DNA from: Chaenocephalus aceratus | Taxonomy: Eukaryota > Chordata > Actinopteri > Perciformes > Channichthyidae | DNA: 64,000 nt | Direction of reading: 5' to 3' | Assembly (NCBI GenBank): GCA_023974075.1 | Contig: JAMFTG010000565.1 | Location: 32,501 to 96,500 of the forward strand | In this document: piece after piece, positions 13,082 to 32,500 of the stretch | Layout: every line of letters begins with the position of its first letter | How positions within the stretch are numbered: the first letter of the stretch is position 1 | Made by a program: the position numbers and the translations under genes | The notes under the pieces: generated by a model | Seen by the model: the letters and a program-made list of their open reading frames with translations, nothing else | Told to the model about the DNA's origin: nothing | The model's database searches: none

Positions 13082-16000
13082 ACATTTCCTAACTTATTAA
13101 AGAGCAGCAAAAGCAAGGTTTCAGAGGCAAACATGTTTTAGTGATGCACTGGCTCATCTTGAGAGCTTTTGATCATTAAAGCGTGTTATTTGCGGTGTGT
13201 GTCCTGCAGAGTGTGGAGCACCTGAGCTGGATGGGCCTCTTTAAGGAGCACGAACACCAGGAGCTCTCCCAGAAACCCAAAAGCCCGGAGCTGAGCGAGC
13301 ACGAGGAGCAGCTGCAGGTGCGCAGGAAGTACCTGAACATGAGGTGAGTCGTGCGGTTAATAGTAATTATTTAATTGCATTATATGTGGCGTAGAACAGC
13401 ACAGATTTATGTCCCCTCTGTGTTGCCGTAGATCGCTGCAGGTGACGGAAGAAGTGCGTGAGCTTCTGAAAACTCCCATCTTTGACAACTGGTGAGTAAA
13501 AGTAATGTTTTATCACCAGCTCCAATACAGTGTTAGTTTACAGTGCCCTCTTGTGGCCACAGTGCGTTATTACACCCCTTTATTTCTGAGAGTCAACCAG
13601 AAGTATCGTGTGTCTAACTTGATGACAACACAGTTGCAGTTGCTGACTGTGGCCACAAGAGGGCGCCAGAGCTCCATCTCTGAACCATAGACTGCTTTGA
13701 TATCTGACTTTCTTTCACCTTAGCTACATAATTAAAAACAAGCTGTGTGTGTGTGTGTGTGTGTGTGATCAGGCAGTGGGAGAAGGCTGAGATGCTGATG
13801 CTCCTGCAGGTGATGTTCACAGACCTTGACTTCCTGTCTGCGTTCCACATCAAGCTGGACGTCCTGCAGAACTTCCTGTTTGAGGTCTCCTGCCACTACA
13901 ACAACATCCCCTTCCACAACTTCAGGCACTGCTTCTGCGTCACTCAGATGGTACACACACACACACACACACACCTGCCTCAAAGTCACTCAGATGGAAC
14001 ACACACACCTGTCTGACACATGAAGGTGTGTGTTCCTGCAGATGTACGGGCTCATCTGGCTGACTGACCTGCGGAGTAAATTCACGAGGATCGACCTGCT
14101 CATCATGCTGACCTCTGCGCTTTGTCACGACCTCGACCACCCCGGATACAACAACGCCTTCCAGGTGTGTGTGTGTGTGTGTGTTTTAGAAAAATCTCCC
14201 TCGTCCCCGGCTTGAGCTTCAGCCTCAGGATCCACGTGTCTGTGATCCTCTCCAGAATGGAAGGAGTCATCACATACAGAGACTAGTTCCTGAGCAGTGT
14301 CCTTCACATGGAAGGAGTCATCACATACAGAGACTAGTTCCTGAGCAGTGTCCTTCACATGGAAGGAGTCATCACATACAGAGACTAGTTCCTGAGCAGT
14401 GTCCTTCACATGGAGGGAGTCATCACATACAGAGACTAGTTCCTGAGCAGTGTCCTTCACATGCTGATATCAAGAGAGGGAGTCACACAGTCACAAGATG
14501 GAGGAACAGAAAGCAGTATTCAATGTTTACGTCAGAAATGAGCATGCTTGATGTCTCTCTCCATAGAGGCTGAGTCATCACACATCCTGTCATGTTCAGA
14601 GCTGCAGTTGATACCTTTGTAGCATGCTACTCTCACGTTGGAGGAGGACACTCTGTGTTTTATCAATCTGTTCTTTAAAGGATTAAATCCCACAGATTAA
14701 CGCTCAGACAGACTTGGCTCTGCTCTACAACGACATTTCCCCGCTGGAAAACCACCACTGTGCCGTCGCCTTCAGCATCATGGCCAAGGTACACAACACA
14801 GTGACATCACTATGTAACACTCACGCTCCTATTGGCTAGCAGCTCCAACACATACTGATATACACCTGAACATCAGAGGAGAGGACTCTTTAAAGTAGAG
14901 ACACTACATACTGATATACACCTGAACATCAGCAGGAGAGGACTCTTTAAAGTAGAGACACTACATACTGATATACACCTGAACATCATCAGGAGAGAAC
15001 TCTTTAAAGTAGAGACACTACACACTGATATACACCTGAACATCAGCAGGAGAGGACTCTTTAAAGTAGAGACACTACACACTGATATACACCTGAACAT
15101 CAGCAGGAGAGGACTCTTTAAAGTAGAGACTCTACGTACTGATATACACCTGAACATCAGCAGGAGAGGACTCTTTAAAGTAGAGACACTACATACTGAT
15201 ATACACCTGAACATCAGCAGGAGAGGACTCTTTAAAGTAGAGACACTACATACTGATATACACCTGAACATCAGCAGGAGAGGACTCTTTAAAGTAGAGC
15301 CACTACATACTGATATACACCTGAACATCAGCAGGAGAGGACTCTTTAAAGTAGAGACACTACATACTGATATACACCTGAACATCAGCAGGAGAGGACT
15401 CTTTAAAGTAGAGCCACTACATACTGATATACACCTGAACATCAGCAGGAGAGGACTCTTTAAAGTAGAGACACTACATACTGATATACACCTGAACATC
15501 AGCAGGAGAGGACTCTTTAAAGTAGAGCCACTACATACTGATATACACCTGAACATCAGCAGGAGAGGACTCTTTAAAGTAGAGACACTACATACTGATA
15601 TACACCTGAACATCAGCAGGAGAGGACTCTTTAAAGTAGAGACACTACATACTGATATACACCTGAACATCAGCAGGAGAGGACTCTTTAAAGTAGAGAC
15701 ACTACATACTGATATACACCTGAACATCAGCAGGAGAGGACTCTTTAAAGTAGAGACACTACACACCGATATAAATCCATGAGACACAGATGTTTTAAAA
15801 AGTGACGTTGTGTTTTTCAGCCAGAGTGCAACATCCTGCAGAACCTGAGCAACGAGAACTACAAACTCATCCGAGGAGGGATGATCAGGTGAGGACTCGT
15901 CACCTCCTGTCCCCCTTCCACTTTGTAATACATGATATATATTGATCTCCCTCAGGTGTGTTCTGGCCACCGACATGGTGAGACACAACGAGATCCTGAC

Positions 16001-18095
16001 TCAGTTCAGAAGTCTGCAGCCGGAGTTCGACTTCAGCAACAAGGAGCACAAAGAAGTGGTAAAGATTCTCTCTTCTGTTCCAACGCACCTCAGATCAGCT
16101 ATTCCTGTTATTATTAGATAGAATGCACCATGCTGTGTTTTCTGCGTGCAGCTGATGAAGATCATGATGAAGGTGAGCGACATTTCCAACGAGGCCAGGC
16201 CGATGTCGGTGGCCGAGCCCTGGCTGGACTGTTTACTGCAGGAGTTCTTCAACCAGGTACAAGTACACACATCACCAGAGAGAAGTACACACATCCTTTA
16301 CTCAAGAAGTTCAGATACTCGTGTTTAAAAATACTCTGGTGAAAGTAAAGAACTTTGAAGTGTACTTCAGTAAAAAGTACCCATAGATAGCAGCTGCTTT
16401 AAAGAGTACCTGACCTCCCTTTATATCAATAGAACAATAATGTCATTGTTAGCTAATGAATGTTTCCATGGTGACCAACGGCAACGTTTCCATTGGTCCC
16501 TCTTCTTTAGAGAAGACCAGGAAGTGATGGATACACGGATCGTGTTCCAACCAATAGGCACGCAGTGACTCTGAAGAATAATGACCACGCACCAACACAC
16601 ATTCAGACTAAAGGAACCAGCTGTTTGGGAAATGAGAGAAGTAGAAAGTACAGGTATTAGAGTTCAACATGTGAGAAGTAGAAAGTACAGGTATTAGAGT
16701 TCAACATGTGAGAAGTAGAAAGTACAGGTATTAGAGTTCAACATGTGAGAAGTAGAAAGTACAGGTATTTGAGTTCAACATGTAAGAAGTAGAAAGTACA
16801 GGTATTTGAGTTCAACATGTGAGAAGTAGAAAGTACAGGTATTTGAGTTCAACATGAGAGAAGTAGAAAGTACAGGTATTTGAGTTCAACATGTAAGAAG
16901 TAGAAAGTACAGGTATTTGAGTTCAACATGTAAGAAGTAGAAAGTACAGGTATTTGAGTTCAACATGTAAGAAGTAGAAAGTACAGGTATTTGAGTTCAA
17001 CATGTAAGAAGTAGAAAGTACAGGTATTTGAGTTCAACATGTAAGAAGTAGAAAGTACAGGTATTTGAGTTCAACATGTAAGAAGTAGAAAGTACAGGTA
17101 TTTGAGTTCAACATGTAAGAAGTAGAAAGTACAGGTATTTGAGTTCAACATGTAAGAAGTAGAAAGTACAGGTATTTGAGTTCAACATGTGAGAAGTAGA
17201 AAGTACAGGTATTTGAGTTCAACATGTAAGAAGTAGAAAGTAAAAAGTCGTCAGAAAAATAAGTAGTGGAGTAAAGTACTGAAACCAGGAAGATATACTT
17301 AAGTACAGATGGTAGTTATGGGTACTTTTGACTTAAGTACATTTCAAAGCCCATAGTTCTATAATTTTACTCGAGTAAAGAAGTTTAGTCAGTACTTCTA
17401 CCTTCACCAGAGTATCTTTAAACACTAGTATCTGAACTTCTACTTGAGTGAAGGATGTGTGTACTTGTACCCTCTCTGGGTAAAGAGAAGCCCGTTCTGG
17501 AGGATTCAGAGCGTTCAGAAGTAAAAGCTCGGCCCCTTCTTTCAGAGCGACACAGAGAAACTGAAGGGTCTCCCCGTGAGTCCGTTCATGGACAGAGAGA
17601 AAGTTTCCAAACCGTCGTCGCAGACCAGCTTCATCGGCTTCGTGCTGCTGCCGCTGTTCTCCGAGCTCACCAAGCTCTTCCCCTGCCTGCAGGTGAGACC
17701 CTCCCTGAGCTAAACTTGTATGTTCATGAACAAAGCACGCTGGAGGACCAGAAACGCTTTGAAGCGTCTCCTCTTTGCCCCTTTTGAACATGCCGGAAAC
17801 TATTTGAGAATTTAGTTTGTATTTTTTTTATACCTTCACTTTGATATAATTATTATTATTGTTTGTGCAGCAACATATCGTGGAGCCGGTGCAACAGGCG
17901 CTGAATATTACTCTGACCTGGAGAGAGCCGGCAGAGAGGAGACGAGCAGAGAGGAAGAGGAGGAGACGAGCAGAGAGGAGACGAGCAGAGAGGAAGAGGA
18001 GGAGACGAGCAGAGAGGAGACGAGCAGAGAGGAAGAGGAGGAAGAGGAGGAGACGAGCAGAGAGTGAGGAAGAGGAGGAGACGAGCGGAGAGTGA
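5755..18095 (+). CDS. pde9a: High-affinity cGMP phosphodiesterase, PDE9 family
   Basis: PDE9 hydrolyses cGMP to 5'-GMP. Fourteen exons: 5755-5842, 12386-12535, 12703-12742, 12928-13024, 13210-13343, 13432-13491, 13773-13950, 14042-14164, 14696-14788, 15821-15888, 15956-16058, 16152-16256, 17546-17692, 17871-18095. All junctions are GT-AG with matching phase, giving 536 codons (human PDE9A isoforms are about 533-593). Residues 1-90 match the PDE9 N-terminus. The catalytic domain has FHNFRH (His238/242), [10 protein letters not shown] (His278/Asp279), SDISNE (Asp388) and Gln439/Phe442. Their spacing equals that of the human PDE9A2 metal-binding and purine-clamp residues (H252, H256, H292, D293, D402, Q453, F456), so it should be active. 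The end is odd: after about residue 473 the conserved helix reads on in another frame, and the current frame continues into Arg-rich repeats. Which fish paralogue this is cannot be decided. Confidence 0.9.
6060..8565. repeat. 27-bp minisatellite arrays in pde9 intron 1
   Basis: Arrays of a 27-bp unit (TTTACTCAAGTAGAAGTACA plus CACATCC) occupy about 6060-7490, 7588-8050 and 8148-8560. Variants have CAGGTAGAAG, shortened units (...TACACGTCC) and ACATCAAGTAG deletions. They are separated by an about 90-bp AT-rich segment that also repeats (TATTTATTAACACTAG). The 7490-8050 and 8050-8565 blocks are near-duplicates, so larger blocks were copied as well. Open frames on both strands ([18 protein letters not shown]) arise because 27 is divisible by three and are not genes. 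Confidence 0.95.
8640..9115. repeat. Dispersed repeat plus short 27-bp array
   Basis: 8640-8770 carries a segment (GTGGCCACAAGAGGGCGCC, CCATAGACTGCTTTGATA) that recurs at about 11520-11650, 12165-12280 and 13608-13735. A short array of the 27-bp unit follows at 8870-9045. Class of the dispersed element is unknown. Confidence 0.7.
9124..11512 (+). mobile_element. hAT-family DNA transposon, degraded, with nested LINE
   Basis: The element begins CAGCCGCGTAGCTG and ends with the near-complement of CAGTGGCGTAGCCAGG, a hAT-like terminus. It is flanked by a perfect 8-bp target duplication GCGTGTAT (9116-9123 and 11513-11520), the hAT hallmark. At 9761-10024 an open frame reads as the N-terminus of a BED-zinc-finger transposase ([13 protein letters not shown]) with one cysteine of the C..C pair lost. 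No catalytic domain remains, and part of the interior is a LINE fragment. It lies in pde9 intron 1. Confidence 0.85.
10284..11249 (-). mobile_element. Non-LTR retrotransposon fragment nested in the hAT element
   Basis: Two broken minus-strand frames carry the C-terminal reverse-transcriptase region of a fish [21 protein letters not shown]...FLGVNI..LTWSTHT at 11195-10860, then [18 protein letters not shown]...FSLLPSG at 10795-10568. A frame break lies between them. The 3' tail (near 10290) contains TTTATTGTCATTTCA. 5'-truncated and dead; family not assigned. Confidence 0.75.
11520..12385. repeat. Dispersed repeats and 27-bp array before pde9 exon 2
   Basis: This repeats the organisation left of the hAT insertion: the GTGGCCACAAGAGGGCGCC segment (11520-11650), an array of the 27-bp unit (11755-12105), the AT-rich spacer, and the segment again (12165-12280). 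Removing the hAT element would make the flanks one repeat block. Confidence 0.8.
12743..13080. repeat. GT/CA microsatellites at pde9 splice junctions
   Basis: (GT)n runs follow the donor at 12743, a GTGTGTGAGAAAGGACTCAC repeat fills 12776-12880, another (GT)n run precedes the acceptor at 12926-12927, and (CA)n follows the donor at 13025 (13039-13080). Similar runs touch junctions at 13743-13768, 13952-13974 and 14165-14182. Confidence 0.9.
14205..14655. repeat. Dispersed repeat with internal 51-bp tandem copies
   Basis: Second copy of the element at 76-475. Here a 51-bp segment (GGAAGGAGTCATCACATACA...) is repeated four times at 14259-14462; the clasp1 copy has about one and a half. It ends about 40 bp before pde9 exon 9. 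Confidence 0.85.
14851..15775. repeat. 57-bp minisatellite in a pde9 intron
   Basis: About 16 tandem copies of a 57-bp unit containing CATACTGATATACACCTGAA and GAGGACTCTTTAAAGTAGAG. Copies alternate between AGAGACACTAC and AGAGCCACTAC, suggesting multi-unit duplications. The long minus-strand frame across it (19-residue period) is an artefact. Confidence 0.95.
16635..17250. repeat. 37-bp minisatellite in a pde9 intron
   Basis: About 16 copies of a 37-bp unit (GAAGTAGAAAGTACAGGTAT then TTGAGTTCAACATGT). Early copies have TATTAGAG, later ones TATTTGAG. Short stretches of the CAAGTAGAAGTACAC motif appear on both sides (near 16262 plus and 17440 minus), so 16260-17470 may be an ancestral form of the 27-bp minisatellite of intron 1. 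Confidence 0.9.
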
Positions 18096-18450
18096 GGAGG
18101 AGGGCAGAGAGTGAGGAGGATGAGGAAGAGGAGGAGAGAGTGAGGAGGAGGAGACGAGCAGAGAGTGAGAGGAGGAGACGAGCAGAGAGTGAGAGGAGGA
18201 GACGAGCAGACGAGCAGAGAGTGAGGAAGAGACGAGCGGAGAGTGAGGAGGAGGAGGAGACGAGCAGAGAGTGAGGAAGAGGAGGATGAGACGAGCAGAG
18301 AGTGAGGAGGAGGAGGAAGAGGAGGAGACGAGAAGAGAGTGAGGAAGAGGAGGAGACGAGAAGAGAGTGAGGAAGAGGAGGAGACGAGCAGAGAGTGAGG
18401 AAGAGGAGACGACGAGCAGAGAGTAAGGAAGAGGAGGAGACGAGCAAGAG
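17930..18450. repeat. GAG-rich minisatellite overlapping the pde9 3' coding end
   Basis: Irregular purine-rich copies of AGAGAGGAGACGAGC and AGTGAGGAAGAGGAGG. The first 165 bp lie inside the last pde9 coding exon as annotated, the rest in the 3' UTR. The minus-strand Ser/Leu-rich frames are artefacts of the polypyrimidine complement. Confidence 0.9.
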
Positions 18451-18811
18451 GAGACGTAGATGTGCACTCCCTACAGGATGTCAGCTGACAGACCCTCATG
18501 TTTCGGGAAGTTTGATTCGAGCAGAAACTTCTTCCACTAAAGAAGTGACTTGGTTTGTTTCTCACGGACTCATCGAAGGGTCGAAACAGAGGGATTGAAG
18601 ATATTGTATTTGAACAGTATTTCTTTGGATTATTAAAGTGTTAAATTCACAAGAAACTAATCTCACAAAACTGAATTTAAAATCACAATTTAGTCGCTTA
18701 ACTTGTCATGTTAGTTAGTTTAACCTAGCAGGTCCCGAACCAGCCCTCGTGCGTGTGACGAGAGGACCGAGTGTGTGTTGAACAGATCAAATGCATTCCT
18801 GTAAACATTTA

Positions 18812-18817
18812 AATAAA
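18812..18817 (+). terminator. pde9 poly(A) signal
   Basis: AATAAA on the plus strand, the first canonical signal found after the pde9 stop; an ATTAAA near 18632 is an alternative. A canonical signal on the opposite strand begins 38 bp further on. Confidence 0.6.
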
Positions 18818-18854
18818 GACGCAGACCAGCCCACGATGATCCACCGTCTGAAGG

Positions 18855-18860
18855 TTTATT
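18855..18860 (-). terminator. clcn4 poly(A) signal
   Basis: TTTATT on the plus strand is AATAAA on the minus strand, about 1.1 kb after the clcn4 stop codon. The region 18861-19969 holds no other convincing coding sequence and is most simply the clcn4 3' UTR. Confidence 0.6.
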
Positions 18861-19969
18861 TTTCAATCACTTCGTTTACAAATTCAAAAGAAAAAGTGCA
18901 GTAATGCGTCTGATAAATATGAGTTAAAAACAACCAATAACCAGGGCTGTTTCAAATACCACAAAGAAATGCTCACAATACATCTGTAGTACACAACGGC
19001 TCTTCCTTTCAGTACATTCTGTTGGCGTTAAGAACCAACGCTCGGCCCCACGGAGCGCTTCACTACCACGAACACCACGAGTCACGACACAGCAGGGACT
19101 ACTTTAAGTGCAATCTTGATATTCTTAAGAGCTGGAATGTTCAGGTTCTCCAGACCTGCGCGATGAGCAGCATTCGTACCGCTGGAGAGGACGAGGAGTG
19201 ACGTACAGGTGTTTAAGCCAATCAGATTACAGCTTTAATCTTAAAAATGATTTTGACGGTTCTCTTCCTGGTTTACTTTCTGACATGCCGTCTGATCCGT
19301 GAAAACTACTAGGAACTAGATGGAAAAGGAATCACGCAATCAGACCTTCCTCTCCCATTACTGAGGTTATAAGGAAACCTTTTGACAGTTAAATGACTTC
19401 TGGTGCAGCTTCAGGACACACGAGTCAAACGAGCAGCGTTAATATAAACGTGGCACAGAAATAATAATCACAAAGTGCAGCAGCCCCCCCACTTCTAAAT
19501 AAACTCAGTGGCAGTTAATGCGATAATATCAGGGTTTAGTTTGTTATTTCTCACACGTGGTCCCATTTCTATATATTTTAAAGAGTACCATTTTATGGCA
19601 AAACACACGGGAGGATTCCTACAAAATGTCCCCCGTTTTTCCTTGACCTTATTCGATGCTTCTGGAGATATCAGTCGTCCTCTGGCACATCGTACACTTT
19701 CCTTCAACGTGTGTTTCTAAGGTTTAATCATTTTAGTTTTAACACATTAATAGCTTTTCTTGGATCTTGGCACTCTGGATTTGAGCATGCTTCAGCGCTG
19801 TTGGCAACACGATGAAGCGAGCTCTGGGTCCTCGGGGGTAACGTTGGAGCTGTGAGAGGTGTTTCTGGGTTTGGGACTTGCCTGTCAGGAGGGACTCTTC
19901 ACAGGATGGAGATACAGTAGCGTCGCACGGCTTCACCTTTGGACACCGTCAGGGGGAGGAGGGCAGCTG

Positions 19970-28272
<8,303 letters not shown>

Positions 28273-29572
28273 GCTGCAGCCCGTCCTGAACGCTGCGTGG
28301 AGGAAAGGCTGACTTCCAGTTAATAACCTAGTTCAAGTGGGACTCAGAATGCATTTTAGCGTGCACTTGGAGAGAGAAGTGGCGTTAGATGTCAAGAAAT
28401 ACACAGACAGCGTCAGAGAGGGCTTCCCACAATGCACCTGTTCAGACCCGTCAAAGATCGTATATTGGAAAGATGGATTTTGGAAAAACAGCTGAGCTTG
28501 TTTCACCAACAAAACATGCCTAAATGTACCAGCTGGAACTGTGGCTGCATAAGATAAGTGTTATGGATATATTAGATTTACCGAAGTACACTTTACGATA
28601 TGTTAGAGTTATTTACATAAAATATTAAATATGTTGCACTTGTATTGCAACCAGAGGTCAAGAACACAGTTTACTGCAGGTGTTTTAATAAAGAGACCAG
28701 GCAGTAAAGCTGTGAGCTGTCACTGCCCACAGCCTAAAACTAAACCCAGAATGCATTGCTCACACAAAGACACTTATCTAATTCCCTTAAGAGAAACTGA
28801 TTAATGAGTCATGGACAAAGTTTGTCTTTTGTTATATTTAATAAAGTAAAAAAGAATAAAAATATAGAATTGAGATGGATCTGAAAAGCAGGAGCAGAGC
28901 AGCTTGATCCTCAGAGGAGAAAGAGGTTCTGCTCACAGTCACATTAGAGCAGAGAGAATATCCACCTGGTCCCACCCATCATTTCCTTCAGTCATTATCT
29001 AAACATCCCACCATTAACCCATTAAACCCCAGTTCTTTAACCATTTGCCCTTCCTGAAATGTAAATCCTCAACATGTCTGTTAAACACATAGGACTAAAA
29101 ATACTATTGAACGAGTAAAAGGCAATCAGAGTATAAAACATCATCGATATGCAGTGAAGGAAATCATGATTTGATCCCTCGCAGTTTTTCTAACTTTGCC
29201 CACAAGGTATGAACAGTCTGTCATTTTAATGGTAGGTTTATTTGAACAGTGAGAAAGAATATCAAAAAGCTAATCCAGAAATAGACATTATATAAAAGAT
29301 AAAAATTGATTTGCATTTAACGGTGGGATATAAGTCTTTGATCCCCTTGCAGATTATCATTTGACACGACACACACAAATAATTTAAACGTGTTCAATTA
29401 GGAGGATAATAAATATGCGTACCATAAATGAATAATCTATAGTACCTCCAGAACAAAAAGTCATGGCCTCTATGTGAACGGATCCCATCATACACAGAGT
29501 CGGTATGTAATGATCGTTAGAGGTAGATCAGTTATCCCCTGATTGGCAGATTCCACCCACACTGACGGAGGG
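28273..29572. other. Spacer between clcn4 and the LRR-like gene
   Basis: No coding exon was found. The left part is the clcn4 upstream/5' UTR side; the right part is expected to hold the 3' UTR of the LRR-like gene, with an AATAAA on the minus strand at 29238-29243. Both genes read leftwards. Confidence 0.5.
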
Positions 29573-32500
29573 TCACCATATTTCAAACTTCTTGTCTTTC
29601 TCAAAGGATGTCCTGTTCACAATGTTGTTCCCGAACAGTCTAGAGAAATCCAAAAGCAGAGCACAGACATCAGTCAGACAGAGCAATACGCTGAATAGCA
29701 GTTTCATAATGATGAATGATTCCTCTGTCAGCCTTCGAGTACAAATGGTGCAGTGATTATGGTTTTCTCACTGCACAGTGTTGGTGGAGACCAGTTGGAG
29801 TAGGAGGTCAGTCGAAGCATCAGTGATGTTGTTGTGGCTCAGACTGTAACACAAACACAGGAACTTTTAGTAATGTAATACATCGGCTGGGCAGTATAGG
29901 TACAGTCCAAACAAACATTATGTTCACTTTTCTGACACCGCCTGAGTTCTGATCACAGCGTATCTTCAGACTGATTCTGTACAACAGGCTTCAGCCAACA
30001 AAGCCCTGAATCAGATGGTCTGACACAGAGATTCACACCCCAACCTAAAGATTACCTCCACTAAAACCTATTTTCCACATGAACACCTTTGCCACTCACT
30101 CGAGGACTTGCACTTTGTGCAGCTGCGCGCTGAGTGTGAGCAGCAGCTGGTCAGTGAGCTGACAGTGACTGAGGTCCAGCTCTGTCAGCTCTTCAGAGGA
30201 GTCCAGCATCAGGGCCAAGGCTGCACAGGCCCTCTGATCCAGAGTGCTGTGACTGAGGTCCAGCTCTCCCTCCAGGGCTTTGCAGAGGGTTAGGGCCCGT
30301 CCCACTGTGTCCCACTCACTGTTCACAGGAACCAGGGACACCAGCTGGAGGAGGACAGCTTTACTGGCTCTGAACAGGAGAAACGGCGCAAACTGATGTG
30401 ATGCAGAAACTTGTATACAAACAGCTTCTTCTCTGGTTTAAGTGTTAGTGGTCTACCTGAGTTTGACTTTGTGCAAGACAGGAAACAGCAGGTCTGCTCC
30501 GCTGTCCTGAACCTCACAGTCCTGCAGGATGAGCTGTGTGTCCCGTCTGCTGCGTCTCAGGATGCTGGAGACGGCCCTGCAGTCGCCAGCCGTCAGACGG
30601 AGAGTGTCCCTCTGATCTTCCTCTGGCAGCTCCACACAGGAGGAGCAGGACAGATCCAGCCTGTGCTGCACAGTCCTGAGCAGAGACTCTGCGGCCCCCT
30701 GCTGGGCATCAGAGGCAGCGCAGCCGTGGACCAACCTCAGCAGCAGGTTCCTGTCAACACTGGGAGAACATATATTAACAGTTAAACAAACCACTTATCC
30801 GTAAAGCTTCATTGACTGAGAAAATGTTTTTTAATTATGTTTCTGCTGGATGCTGAAAGTGTTGTGCCGTTTCCATTCACTGATATTGGTGTTTGACGGA
30901 TGGCAAAGTACAGCTGGGCCGAGATCAATACACCTTTAGAACTATATTTGACCGACCTGAGCTGAGAGACTTTGTCCAGGTTCAAGAGGATGGACTGTGT
31001 TTTCCATGCTGGTATGGAGGTCCACAGGAGGTTCAGTTTGACGCCATCACTGTGTGCGAGGGTGTAGAGCAGAGCATCACAGTCCATAGGTGACATCTCT
31101 CTGCAGGTCAGGTTGATCACATGATCCAAGGACCTCAGTAAACTGGGTATAATGGGACTGGCTCGAGCTTTGTAAATCTCCCTGATAGCAGCCAACACAA
31201 AGCTGGGACAGGGCCTGAAAGAGTTTGAATGAACACACTTTAGTGAAAGAAGTAACTAAATATATTTAAATGCTAAAACAGGATAAACGACTCTATTGAC
31301 CTTTTAAACACAATCCTGTCCAGGTAGGGAAGCAGACGTGTGACGTTCTCCTGCAAGAAGAGGTTCTTCCTCATGTTCACAGTGAGGGTCTGAGCTGATG
31401 GATGCTGCAGGAGAAGATGGAGAAGCTCCCAGTTCAGAGAGAAGGAGGTCAGGTCTCCTCCTAACTTACTCAAGAAGGACCAGGTCAAGTCCTGGTCCTG
31501 GAGTTCATGGAGCAGGGAGAGTAGCTGCTGGACATTCTTCTCACTCAGTCTGCAGGAAACAGTATGAAGATATGTGAACATTAATATCATCTGCATGAAT
31601 CATTGTGAGAGTATGAGGCTCCAGAGAGACTGTTACTTGATCTTGAGAGGGCCATCATGGAGCAGCAGTGGCGTGAGACCCAGAGCAGGAACACAGACCT
31701 CAGTCAGGTCCAACTGTCTCACTGCCCAGTATCTCAGCAGGGAAGCCAAGCTACTGACAACCTTCAACAACACTCTGCGTGATGGTTGGGCGGTCTGAGG
31801 GGAGAGAGAAAGCTCTTCAACAGTCACCTGACGGCCCACTCCCCATCTCCTCACCCAGCCACCCAGCAGCAAGGCCATGTCGTTAGAAAGCCTGGAAACA
31901 AAGAAAGAGAATAGTACCATCATTTACCTTTATCCCCCAACTGAACATTCAAAGAAATGGCATGATGACAATAAAAGAGTAACTGTTTAAATGCGCACTT
32001 GAGACTGTGTAGCTGTGTTGTTCGTCTGAAGAGAGCAAAGGCTCCCTTGACAGACATCTTTCTGGGTTTGAGGATGAGATCCACTTGAGAGCCACACAGC
32101 TGGAGAACTCTGCCCACAGACAGGCAGGTTGTCCTGGGTAACTCTCCTGATAGCAGCAGGGTGAACCCTGAGAGCCGCAGCAGAGAGGCCAACCTCTCAG
32201 CCTCCTCTCTGGGTCTGACAGAGAGGAGCGTACACACTCTCTGGAAGAACTCTGGACCACAGCTGAAACAATATGGATGAACAGTGAGAAGGCAAAGCTC
32301 AAGTACAATAAATGCTGCACCGCCGCCAACCATCTTATCTGCAAGGTCTTTAATCAAGAAGGACATTCAAAGAAAATAAATAGTCTCAGTGCACGTGTGG
32401 CATTCCATGTGATAAAGCATTGCTCTGTCTGTTGTGCTAATTCATTACTAAACAGAAACATTTCATTTATCTACAGAATACCCGTTTATACATTTCAGTT

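Noticed and set aside
14873..15988. 371-codon minus-strand frame of 19-residue repeats
   Set aside because: It is a 57-bp tandem repeat inside a pde9 intron and runs antisense across a real pde9 exon (15821-15888).
17828..18565. Ser/Leu-rich minus-strand frames of up to 245 codons
   Set aside because: They are the complement of the GAG-rich minisatellite at the pde9 3' end; three overlapping frames are open at once.
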